A stretch of DNA of 45,379 nt from Acidimicrobiia bacterium. GTDB lineage: Bacteria > Acidobacteriota > Vicinamibacteria > Vicinamibacterales > UBA2999. Location: assembly GCA_016871375.1 (NCBI GenBank), contig VFYY01000007.1:1-45379 (forward strand). The letters are read 5' to 3'. Shown piece after piece: positions 37,444 to 45,379 of the stretch. How positions within the stretch are numbered: position 1 is the first letter of the stretch; each line of letters begins with the position of its first letter. Below the pieces are notes generated by a model. The model did not search any database. It was not told the origin of the DNA and was given only the letters and a program-made list of their open reading frames with translations. The translations under genes and the position numbers were made by a program.

Positions 37444-38664
37444 CTATATTTTCACCAGTTGCAGGCTGAGAATGTCCGGGTGACGCTCGATCGCCTGCAG
37501 GACCGCCGCAGGCGGCGCGGCGTCGAGGTTGATGCGGGCGACCGCGGCTTCGGCGCCCTCGAAGATCACGTTTTCGGTCTCCTGCACGTTCAGGTTGCTC
37601 TCGCGCAGGTGGCCGAAAACGTGCGCGAGCACGCCGGGCCGGTCGCAGTGCCGCACGACCAGCATGCAGGTTGCCGGCGTGCGCGTGGCGAGGTTCACCA
37701 CGTTCGGCACCTTGCCCGTTTCCTTGTAGACGCGAATCACGCGCACCGCCTCCGCGGCGATGGCTTCCTGCGCCTGATCCGTCGACGCGCCGATGTGGTG
37801 CGTGCCGTAGACCTGCGGCAGCTCGGCGACCGCGGTGCGGTAGTCCGCGGCGCCGCCCGACGGCTCATCCGGGAACACGTCGAGACCGGCACGAATGCCG
37901 TTGCTCTCGATCGCCTCCGCGAGCGCGGCATGGTCCACCAGCTCGCCGCGCGAGGTGTTGACGAACAGCGCGCCGCGCTTCATGCGGTTGACGATCGACG
38001 CGCCGACGAACCCCTTCGTCTCCTTCGTCAGCGCCAGGTGCACGCTGACGATGTCGCTGCGCTCGGCCAGCTCCCCGGGCGAGGCGACGGTCGTGATGAG
38101 CATGTCGGAGGAGAGCTCCGCCATCGCCGCCGCCGCGTCCCGCTGGAAGCGCGGGCTCCAGACCAGCACCGGCATGCCGAACCCCTTCGCCCGGCGCGCC
38201 ATCTCCTGGCCGATGCTGCCGAAGCCGATCAGCCCCAGCGTGCGCCCGTAGAGGCCGCGCGCCTTCGAGTACTCCTTCTTGTTCCACTTCCCGCCGCGCA
38301 GGTCGGCGACGTTGTCGGGAATGCGCCGGTCGAGCGCGAGGATGAGGCCGAAGGCGAGCTCCGCCACCGCGATGGAGTTCTTGCCCGGGCAGTTGGAGAC
38401 GTAGATGCCGCGCCTGGCGGCCCAGGCGACGTCGATCGTGTTCACGCCCGCGCCCGCGCGCACCACGAGCGACAGCCGTCCGGCGTCCAGCATGGCGGCG
38501 GTCACCCTCGTCGACCGCACCACCAGCACGTCCGCCCCCGTCTTCCCAATCGCGTCCGCCAGCGCATCGTCAACCAGCGCCGGCTCGTAGACGACCTCGC
38601 ACCCGGCGGCCTTCATGCCGTCCAGCCCCGAGGTTTCGAACGCGTCCGCGACGAGGACCTTCAT
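37444..38664 (-). CDS. serA: D-3-phosphoglycerate dehydrogenase
   Basis: Oxidises 3-phosphoglycerate to 3-phosphohydroxypyruvate with NAD+, the first committed step of serine synthesis. It is 406 residues. The Rossmann motif GLIGFGSIGQEMARRA and the catalytic Arg (NTSRGELVD), Glu (VFPDEPSGG) and His (GTHHIGAST) are present. A C-terminal ACT domain (about 330-406, LVVRHCDRPGVLAHVFGHLR) is the likely site of serine feedback inhibition. The start abuts the DUF1015 stop (TAGATG). Confidence 0.95.
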   Translation of the reverse strand: MKVLVADAFETSGLDGMKAAGCEVVYEPALVDDALADAIGKTGADVLVVRSTRVTAAMLDAGRLSLVVRAGAGVNTIDVAWAARRGIYVSNCPGKNSIAVAELAFGLILALDRRIPDNVADLRGGKWNKKEYSKARGLYGRTLGLIGFGSIGQEMARRAKGFGMPVLVWSPRFQRDAAAAMAELSSDMLITTVASPGELAERSDIVSVHLALTKETKGFVGASIVNRMKRGALFVNTSRGELVDHAALAEAIESNGIRAGLDVFPDEPSGGAADYRTAVAELPQVYGTHHIGASTDQAQEAIAAEAVRVIRVYKETGKVPNVVNLATRTPATCMLVVRHCDRPGVLAHVFGHLRESNLNVQETENVIFEGAEAAVARINLDAAPPAAVLQAIERHPDILSLQLVKI

Positions 38665-39882
38665 CTAAATCATGTAGGAAAGGAGGCCGTCCCTCAGCTT
38701 GGGCTCGAACCAGGTGGACTTCGGCGGCATGATGCCGCCGGCGTCGGAAATCGTCATCAGATCCTCGACGCTGACCGGATACATCGAGAACGCGACCGCG
38801 GCCTTGCCGCTGCGCACGGCCTCCTCGAGCGCCGCGGTGCCGCGCGCGCCGCCGACGAAGTCAATCCGCTTGTCGGTCCGGACGTCGCCGATGCCGAGAA
38901 GCGGCGTCAGCACGAGATCCTGCAGGCGGCTGACGTCGAGCCGGTCCACGGCCGGCGTTCCCGGCGGCGAGACGCCGAGATCGATCGTGTGCCACTCGTC
39001 CATGAGAAACATGGAGACCTGCCCCTTGCGTGCGGGCGCCGGCGTGCCCTCGAGCACCGTGAATCCCTGGTGCAGCTCGGTGAGCAGCGACTCGGGCGTG
39101 TACGCGCCCAGATCCCGCACGATCCGGTTGTAGGGCAGCACCTGCATCTGGTTGTCGGGGAACGCGACCGCGAGGAACCTGTCCCATGCCCCGCGCGCGC
39201 CGCTGGCGCCGCGAAGCTCCTGCCGCACGCGCGCCGCACTGGCGGCGCGGTGGTGGCCGTCGGCGATGTACAGGGACGGGATCCGCGCGAACGCGTCCGC
39301 GAGCGCGCGCTCGCCGGCCGCGTTGACCTGCCAGATCGTGTGCCGCACGCCGTCCACGGCGGTGAAGTCGAAGAGCGGCGGCCGTGCCGTCGTCTGCTCC
39401 ACCACGCTGTCCACCGCCGGCGAGGCCTTGTAGGTCAGGAAGACCGGGCCAGTCTGCGCGCGCAGCTCGAGAATGTGCCGGGTGCGATCGTCTTCCTTGT
39501 CGCGCCGCGTCTTCTCGTGCTTCTTGATGAGGTCGGCGTCGTACTCGTCGACGGAAAACGCGGCCGCGATGCCCGTCTGCACGTGGGTCCCCATGCGCAG
39601 GCGATACACGTAGAGGCTGGGCGCCTCTTCCACGACGAGCGGCGCCTTCTCCTTCAGCGCGGTGAAGTTCTCGACGGCTTTTCCGTACACGGCATCCGCG
39701 TATGGATTGGTGCCGGGCGGGAGATCGATCTCGGCGCGCGAGACGTGCAGAAAGCTCAGCGGATTGCCGGCGGCGAGCGCCTGCGCTTCCTCGGCGCTGA
39801 CGACGTCGTAGGGAACGGCGGCGACCCGCGCCGCCGCCTCGGGCGCCGGCCTGAGCGCACGGAACGGTGCGATCGTTGCCAT
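38665..39882 (-). CDS. DUF1015 family protein
   Basis: A 405-residue cytoplasmic protein of the DUF1015 family, recognisable by VAAVPYDVVSAEEAQALA, NPLSFLHVSRAEIDLP, KKHEKTRRDKEDDRTRHI and YIADGHHRAASAARV. The biochemical role is unknown. The family frequently lies next to serA and serC, as here, where the genes abut with no gap, suggesting a function tied to serine synthesis. ATG 39882 is chosen; the longer ORF-track form overlaps the M23 peptidase gene. Confidence 0.88.
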   Translation of the reverse strand: MATIAPFRALRPAPEAAARVAAVPYDVVSAEEAQALAAGNPLSFLHVSRAEIDLPPGTNPYADAVYGKAVENFTALKEKAPLVVEEAPSLYVYRLRMGTHVQTGIAAAFSVDEYDADLIKKHEKTRRDKEDDRTRHILELRAQTGPVFLTYKASPAVDSVVEQTTARPPLFDFTAVDGVRHTIWQVNAAGERALADAFARIPSLYIADGHHRAASAARVRQELRGASGARGAWDRFLAVAFPDNQMQVLPYNRIVRDLGAYTPESLLTELHQGFTVLEGTPAPARKGQVSMFLMDEWHTIDLGVSPPGTPAVDRLDVSRLQDLVLTPLLGIGDVRTDKRIDFVGGARGTAALEEAVRSGKAAVAFSMYPVSVEDLMTISDAGGIMPPKSTWFEPKLRDGLLSYMI

Positions 39883-39889
39883 CGAAGGT

Positions 39890-41107
39890 TCAATTATAGG
39901 AGAGCTGTGCGAGCGCGCGGTCGCGTGTGTCCCGGAACGCGTCCATGGCGGCGGCTGGAACCGGATCGCCCGGCGGCATGTTGCGGTGTTCGCGCAGCGG
40001 ATCCACCCACCCGCCGTTCTTCTGCAGGCCGTAGTGCAGATGAGGCCCCGTGGCGAGGCCGGTCGAGCCGACCAGGCCGATCGTCTGTCCCTGCTCGACG
40101 CGCGCGCCGGCGCGGACGCCGGCGGCAAACGCCGACAGGTGCAGGTAATACGACTGGTAACCGCTCGCATGGCGCAGCCGCACCATCCGCCCGTTCGTGT
40201 CGTCGTAGGTCGCGGAGACAACGGTGCCCGATGACACCGCGACGACAGGCGCGCCGGTGGGAGCGCCGTAGTCCACGCCGCGGTGGGCGCGCGCGGTCTG
40301 CAGGACCGGGTGCATGCGCCGCAGCGAGTAGCGCGACGTGATGCGCGGCTCGAACTTGAGCGGCGAGCGCAGGAAGAAGCGGCGCAGCGAGCGTCCCTGC
40401 TCGTCGAAGTAGCCGGGCTGGCCGCCGGGAGGCGTGAAGCGAATCGCGCGCAGGAGTCGACCGTCGTTCTGGAACTCCGCGGCGTGAATGTCGCCGTAGG
40501 TCACCGGACGGTCGGCGCGGTCCTGCCGGCGATACCGGTCGTAGGCCAGCGTGAAGCGGTCGCCGGGCTGCAGCTCGGTGTTGAAGTCGATCTCGCCCGC
40601 GAAGATCTGCGCCAGCGCAATCGTCAGCTCGGCGCCCTCGCCGGCGGACGCCATCGCCTGGAAGAGCGACGGCGTGTCTTCGTCGATGGTCCCGGCGGCC
40701 GACGCCTGCTCGAGCGTGCGTGGAATCGGCAGCACCTCGGCGCGCAGGTTGTCGCTGCCGATCGCGGCCGGCGCGACGCGCAGGAACGACGCCGCGTCGA
40801 TTTCGTACTCGAACTGCCGGAGCGCGCCGTCGAGCGAGGTCACGAGGCGGAACGGCTGCGACGAGCGCAGGCGGCGCGGGTCGAACACCTGGCGCGCCGC
40901 GGAGATGACGCCGGCGACGGCCGCCGCCGCCATCCCATGCCCGCGCAGCATGCCGTCCAGCGTGGTGTTGCTCGGGACGACGCCCTGCACGAGCGTGGTG
41001 TCAGGCGTCAGGAAGATGTCGGCGCGGGTGCCCGAATCCGCCGAGGGCGCCGCCGCGCATGCCGACAGGCAGGCCGCGAGCGCGGCCAGACTCACCAGGC
41101 GAGTCAT
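39890..41107 (-). CDS. M23 family metallopeptidase lipoprotein
   Basis: A predicted murein endopeptidase of 405 residues. The lipobox LSAC near residue 17 indicates membrane anchoring. A long N-terminal region with OapA/Csd3-type features (LRGHGMAAAAVAGVISAAR, FQPFRLVTSLDG-like strands, ELQPGDRFTLAYDR) precedes a LytM/M23 domain (about 270-380) with the zinc ligands in AHRGVDYGAP and GPHLHYG. It would cleave peptidoglycan cross-links. The ATG at 41107 lies 3 nt from array H7, which leaves no conventional ribosome-binding site apart from repeat sequence. DUF1015 follows after 7 nt. Confidence 0.88.
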   Translation of the reverse strand: MTRLVSLAALAACLSACAAAPSADSGTRADIFLTPDTTLVQGVVPSNTTLDGMLRGHGMAAAAVAGVISAARQVFDPRRLRSSQPFRLVTSLDGALRQFEYEIDAASFLRVAPAAIGSDNLRAEVLPIPRTLEQASAAGTIDEDTPSLFQAMASAGEGAELTIALAQIFAGEIDFNTELQPGDRFTLAYDRYRRQDRADRPVTYGDIHAAEFQNDGRLLRAIRFTPPGGQPGYFDEQGRSLRRFFLRSPLKFEPRITSRYSLRRMHPVLQTARAHRGVDYGAPTGAPVVAVSSGTVVSATYDDTNGRMVRLRHASGYQSYYLHLSAFAAGVRAGARVEQGQTIGLVGSTGLATGPHLHYGLQKNGGWVDPLREHRNMPPGDPVPAAAMDAFRDTRDRALAQLSYN

Positions 41108-41110
41108 GAT

Positions 41111-41175
41111 CAATCCCCAACTCCCAAAATCCAACTCCCAAGACGTTTGGAAGTTGGGCGTTGGCCGTTGGAAGG
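41111..41175. repeat. inverted heptad array H7 (TTGGAAG/TTGGGCG type)
   Basis: The left arm (41111-41141) reads CAATCCC, CAACTCC, CAAAATC, CAACTCC. The right arm (41147-41175) reads TTGGAAG, TTGGGCG, TTGGCCG, TTGGAAG. It lies between the pseudokinase stop (about 14 nt away) and the M23 peptidase ATG (3 nt away), on the same strand. Confidence 0.88.
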
Positions 41176-41188
41176 TGTGCGAATCCTA

Positions 41189-42007
41189 TCAACTGACGCG
41201 ACTCGTGGCGAGGACCTGGCGGAACATCTGGTAGGCATCCACCGCGGAGGCCAGCACGCAGCGCGGGTGGAGGTTCAGCGCCTGGAGCAGCCACATGCGA
41301 AGCGACGAGGCGAACGGCGGGCCGTCGGCGGGGGTGGCCTCCATCACGAGGTCGCGCGCCGCGCCCGGGTACTCGTCGGCTCGAAGCTGCCGGCGCAGCG
41401 CGATGGCCAGCACCACGGCGGCCACCTGCGTGACGTCGGCGCGCTGGTCGTAGCGGTGGATGCTCGCGGACATCGGCATCGCGACGGCGAACTGCCGCCA
41501 GATCTGGTCGCGGTGCCACGGCAGCAGCTCGAACGCGCCGCCGAAGACGCCGTCGGTCAGCACGATCGACCGGTCCGGCCGGACCACGATGTGCGCCGGG
41601 TTGATCGCGCCGTGGCTGACGAGGCCCGGGTGATGATGCAGCAGCGCAACCGCGCGGAGCACCGACTTCGCGAGCTCGAGGATGCCCGTGTCGGTGAGCC
41701 TGATGTTGCCGAACTCGAGGTCGGCGAGCAGATGCGACAGGCGGACGCCGGCGGCGGCGGCGGCGGTGATGCGCAGCGACGCGCCGCGGCGGTCGATGGC
41801 GCGCACGGGCGTGAGGAGCGAGGGGGCCACCAGCGAGGAGCGCGCGGCGCGCGCGCGAATCGCCTGCTCGATCGCCGGGTCGGCGGCCAGGACGCGGCCC
41901 ATGTCCAGCACGTCAACGGCACCGAAGGCCGCGTGGTGCTCGAGCGCCCGCGCCCCCAGACCATCGTCCAGGGTGTAGGACGGCGCTGACGCAACCAGGT
42001 CCAGCAT
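41189..42007 (-). CDS. protein-kinase-fold pseudokinase
   Basis: A 272-residue protein that looks like the kinase fold without catalytic residues. The region LVSHGAINPAHIVVRPDRS corresponds to HRDLKPxNI, but the catalytic Asp is Ala, Lys is Asn and Asn is His. LTDGVFGGAF stands where DFG would be. No P-loop or conserved Lys is visible. It is presumably a scaffold or regulatory protein. ATG 42007 is chosen; in-frame TTG codons at 42055 and 42070 would add NELAIAICAVRSLHHAGR-like sequence that looks coding, but both lie inside a perfect hairpin. The rest of the 639-residue ORF is antisense to rmuC. Confidence 0.65.
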   Translation of the reverse strand: MLDLVASAPSYTLDDGLGARALEHHAAFGAVDVLDMGRVLAADPAIEQAIRARAARSSLVAPSLLTPVRAIDRRGASLRITAAAAAGVRLSHLLADLEFGNIRLTDTGILELAKSVLRAVALLHHHPGLVSHGAINPAHIVVRPDRSIVLTDGVFGGAFELLPWHRDQIWRQFAVAMPMSASIHRYDQRADVTQVAAVVLAIALRRQLRADEYPGAARDLVMEATPADGPPFASSLRMWLLQALNLHPRCVLASAVDAYQMFRQVLATSRVS

Positions 42008-42050
42008 GCGCCCGGCGTGGTGCAACGACCGCACCGCACAGATGGCGATC

Positions 42051-42079
42051 GCCAACTCGTTGCCGGACAACGAGTTGGC
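42051..42079. repeat. perfect 12-bp hairpin
   Basis: GCCAACTCGTTG (42051-42062), loop CCGGA, CAACGAGTTGGC (42068-42079). It lies between the divergent pseudokinase and rmuC genes, near or inside the 5' end of the pseudokinase. Confidence 0.75.
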
Positions 42080-42105
42080 GCCATGTGACCTGGGCTGTCC
42101 ACGCC

Positions 42106-42150
42106 GCGGCTTACAGTTCGGTCTGCCGGAAATGCCGATCTGTAAGCCGC
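42106..42150. repeat. perfect 11-bp-armed hairpin
   Basis: GCGGCTTACAG (42106-42116) and CTGTAAGCCGC (42140-42150) enclose a further TCGG/CCGA pair and a 13-nt loop containing TCTGCCGG. It looks like a REP-type palindromic unit upstream of rmuC. Confidence 0.75.
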
Positions 42151-42190
42151 TGTTACACTTGGGGCCACCTCGCGCACATTCCTGGAACCG

Positions 42191-43309
42191 ATGGAGCTGA
42201 TCCTTCCCCTGGCCGCGGCGCTCGTCGCAGCCCTCGTCGCCACGCTGGTCACACGCCACTCGCTCGCCCGCCACGCGCGCGCGCAGGAGGGCGCGGAGCA
42301 GAAGATGCGCGACGCGTTCCAGTCGGTGGCGGCCGACGCGCTGCACACGAACCGGGCGGCGTTCCTCGACCTCGCCAAGGAGTCGTTCGCCGGCTTCCAC
42401 AAGCCGATTGCGGACACGCTGAAGCGCGTGGACGAGCGGCTCACGGAGTCGGAGCAGGCGCGCGCCAGCGCGTTTGCCACGCTCACCGAGCAGCTCCGGA
42501 CGCTCGACACCACGGCCACGACGCTGTCGCGCGCCCTGCGGACGCCGCACGTCCGGGGGCAGTGGGGCGAAATGCAGCTGCGGCGCGTCGTCGAGATTGC
42601 CGGCATGCTCGAGTGGTGCGACTTCGAGCAGCAGCCCTCGCTCATCGGCGACAGCGGGCGGCTGCGCCCGGACATGGTCGTGCACCTCCCCGGCGGCAAG
42701 CGCATCGTCGTGGACTCGAAAGCGCCGATGGAGGCCTTCCTCGACGCGCAGGAATGCGCCGACGAGGCGGGGCGGGCGGTGAAGCTGCGGGCGCACGCGC
42801 GGCAGGTACGGGAGCACGTGAATCGCCTCGGCGCCAAGTCGTATTGGGAGGCGCTCGAAGGCTCGCCCGACCTGGTGGTGTTGTTCCTGCCCGGGGAAAC
42901 ATTTTTCAGCGCCGCGCTCCAGCACGACCTGAAGCTGGTCGAGGAAGCGCTCCAGCAGCGCGTGCTGCTGGCCAGCCCGATCACGCTGATCGCGCTGCTC
43001 ACCACCGTCGCGCACGCGTGGAGGCAGGAAGCGCTGGTCGAGAACTACCGCGAGGTCGCGCAGCTCGGAAAGGAGTTCTACGAGCGGCTGGCGCGGTTCA
43101 CCGGCCACCTGGACGAGGTCCGGAAGAAGCTCGATGGCGCCGTGCAGGCCTACAACGAGGCGGTCGGCTCGCTGGAGTCGCGCGTGCTGGTGAGCGCCCG
43201 GCGGCTGAAGGAGCTGAAGGTCACCACCGCCGAGGAACTGCCGTCACCGGAGCTGATCGACGCCCGTCCGCGAGGGATGCTGAAGCAGCCGGACCTAAAT
43301 TTGAAATAA
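42191..43309 (+). CDS. rmuC: RmuC-family DNA recombination protein
   Basis: A membrane-anchored protein limiting inversions at short inverted repeats. This is of interest here because the window is rich in such repeats. It is 372 residues: an N-terminal membrane helix ([20 protein letters not shown]), a coiled coil to about 120, then the RmuC nuclease-like domain with [37 protein letters not shown] and [14 protein letters not shown]. The glnS gene starts 7 nt after its stop, so they are co-transcribed. Confidence 0.92.
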   Translation: MELILPLAAALVAALVATLVTRHSLARHARAQEGAEQKMRDAFQSVAADALHTNRAAFLDLAKESFAGFHKPIADTLKRVDERLTESEQARASAFATLTEQLRTLDTTATTLSRALRTPHVRGQWGEMQLRRVVEIAGMLEWCDFEQQPSLIGDSGRLRPDMVVHLPGGKRIVVDSKAPMEAFLDAQECADEAGRAVKLRAHARQVREHVNRLGAKSYWEALEGSPDLVVLFLPGETFFSAALQHDLKLVEEALQQRVLLASPITLIALLTTVAHAWRQEALVENYREVAQLGKEFYERLARFTGHLDEVRKKLDGAVQAYNEAVGSLESRVLVSARRLKELKVTTAEELPSPELIDARPRGMLKQPDLNLK

Positions 43310-43316
43310 TCAGTGG

Positions 43317-45020
<1,704 letters not shown>

Positions 45021-45036
45021 CCAAATCCCAAATCCC
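45021..45036. repeat. short heptad array H8 (CCAAATC type)
   Basis: CCAAATC, CCAAATC, CC directly after the glnS TAA. It is a two-unit, one-arm relative of the TTGGGAA family. Confidence 0.55.
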
Positions 45037-45040
45037 GCGT

Positions 45041-45121
45041 GTGCGACGAGTTGGCTCCACGGCTCGTCTCACCCTCAGAATCAACGCTCTCTCGTGTCGC
45101 GGTGATCAGGGTTCTTCGGCC
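45041..45121. other. gap after glnS
   Basis: No gene is seen. GTGCGACGAG and CTCGTCTCAC form an imperfect stem (about 9 bp, one mismatch) at 45041-45073 that may end the rmuC-glnS transcript, but no T-run follows. The rest is unassigned. Confidence 0.3.
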
Positions 45122-45153
45122 AAAAAGAAAACGGCCCCCGTCTGGAGGCCGTT
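45122..45153 (-). terminator. rho-independent terminator on the minus strand
   Basis: Minus-strand RNA gives the stem AACGGCC/GGCCGTT (45153-45130) with a 10-nt loop, immediately followed by TTTTCTTTTT (45131-45122). This is a canonical intrinsic terminator. It should end a transcript coming from a gene beyond the right edge. Confidence 0.75.
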
Positions 45154-45204
45154 GATGATGCTTGAAGGGTGCTACGTGCGCCCGTTCTGTCGTTGCTCAA
45201 TGTA

Positions 45205-45292
45205 TTAGAGCGGTTTCTGAAACGTCGTAGTGTCCGGCTGTAGCCGGACCAAGTTGATCGGCACCGCCATGTGTGGTCCGGCTAACACTACT
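45205..45292. repeat. CTAG-type hairpin element, decayed copy C
   Basis: TTAGAGCGGTTTCTGAAACG followed by TCGTAGTGTCCGGCTGTAGC matches copy A in reverse orientation, including the inner GGACCAAGTTGATCGGCACC stretch. The far side has lost AGCCGGA and the outer GAAGAAGTCGAAACCGC arm, so it is a degraded full-length copy. Confidence 0.8.
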
Positions 45293-45295
45293 TTG

Positions 45296-45379
45296 TCAGA
45301 TTCTCAGCGGGGGATTCCGCTGGAAGCTGATGGCTAGATTCAACAGGTCGCGACGGCTGGCGATGTAGAGCATCGCCAT
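45296..45379 (-). CDS. possible 3' end of a gene running off the window
   Basis: An open minus-strand frame from the edge encodes 27 residues (MAMLYIASRRDLLNLAISF...) and ends in TGA at 45298-45296. Base composition is lower in GC than the neighbouring genes. A canonical terminator on the same strand lies 143 nt downstream. The family cannot be identified; the C-terminus of a transposase or other acquired gene is possible but not supported by any motif. Confidence 0.3.
   Translation of the reverse strand: MAMLYIASRRDLLNLAISFQRNPPLRI

Noticed and set aside
37459-40341. Plus-strand ORF of 960 aa opposite serA, DUF1015 and M23
   Set aside because: Shadow ORF spanning several well-supported genes on the other strand.
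42008-43108. Upstream two-thirds of the 639-aa minus-strand ORF containing the pseudokinase
   Set aside because: Lies antisense to rmuC, which has clear family motifs; only the part from about 42007 (perhaps 42070) downwards is plausible.

Overview
The window is 45 kb of high-GC, gene-dense chromosomal DNA. It most resembles an Acidobacteriota genome, probably class Vicinamibacteria. This is inferred from an acidobacterial-type VWFA secreted protein, carboxypeptidase-regulatory outer-membrane barrels, a Ser/Thr kinase fused to TPRs, and the general gene style. No 16S rRNA or other definitive marker is present. I see no tRNA or rRNA gene, CRISPR array, prophage or intact insertion sequence.

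Layout. 0.1-3.1 kb (-): outer-membrane barrel and secreted-protein pair. 3.2-6.7 kb (+): glgC, eno, gpmA. 6.7-10.3 kb (-): metallophosphoesterase, then a three-gene operon of unknown function with a near-consensus promoter, a structured leader and a terminator. 10.4-13.6 kb (+): methylmalonyl-CoA mutase large subunit coupled to two oligopeptide-type ABC ATPases. 13.6-17.3 kb (-): PilB-type ATPase with C-terminal zinc ribbons, J-domain protein, LolD/MacB-type ATPase. 17.4-18.5 kb (+): GGDEF protein. 18.6-26.5 kb (-): inositol-phosphate synthase, membrane protein, Ser/Thr kinase-TPR, FHA-GAF-HD-GYP, acetyl-CoA synthetase. 26.6-30.4 kb (+): methyltransferase-like, FxLYD-like, VWFA, ZIP and BON proteins. 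30.4-36.3 kb: lipoprotein (-), polA (+), TPR protein (-), pcnB (+). 36.3-42 kb (-): pseudokinase, M23 peptidase, DUF1015, serA, serC. 42.2-45 kb (+): rmuC, glnS.

Most genes are housekeeping: lower glycolysis and glycogen, serine synthesis, acetate activation, DNA and RNA metabolism, Gln-tRNA charging. A signalling layer combines a kinase, an FHA/HD-GYP protein, a GGDEF protein and a pseudokinase.

The most unusual content lies between the genes. At least eleven short arrays are built from 7-bp units of several unrelated sequences (GTCAAAG, CACAGAG, GTCCTTC, TTGGGAA, CTGCCGG types). Most are arranged as two inverted arms, and nine of eleven begin 0-6 nt from a stop codon. Some supply stop codons, C-terminal protein tails or ribosome-binding sites. 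A second family, a CTAG-ended hairpin element with an optional inner TGTCCGGC hairpin, occurs four times; one copy sits inside the loop of a CACAGAG array. Several divergent genes also appear to be leaderless, with a -10 hexamer 6-10 nt before the start codon.
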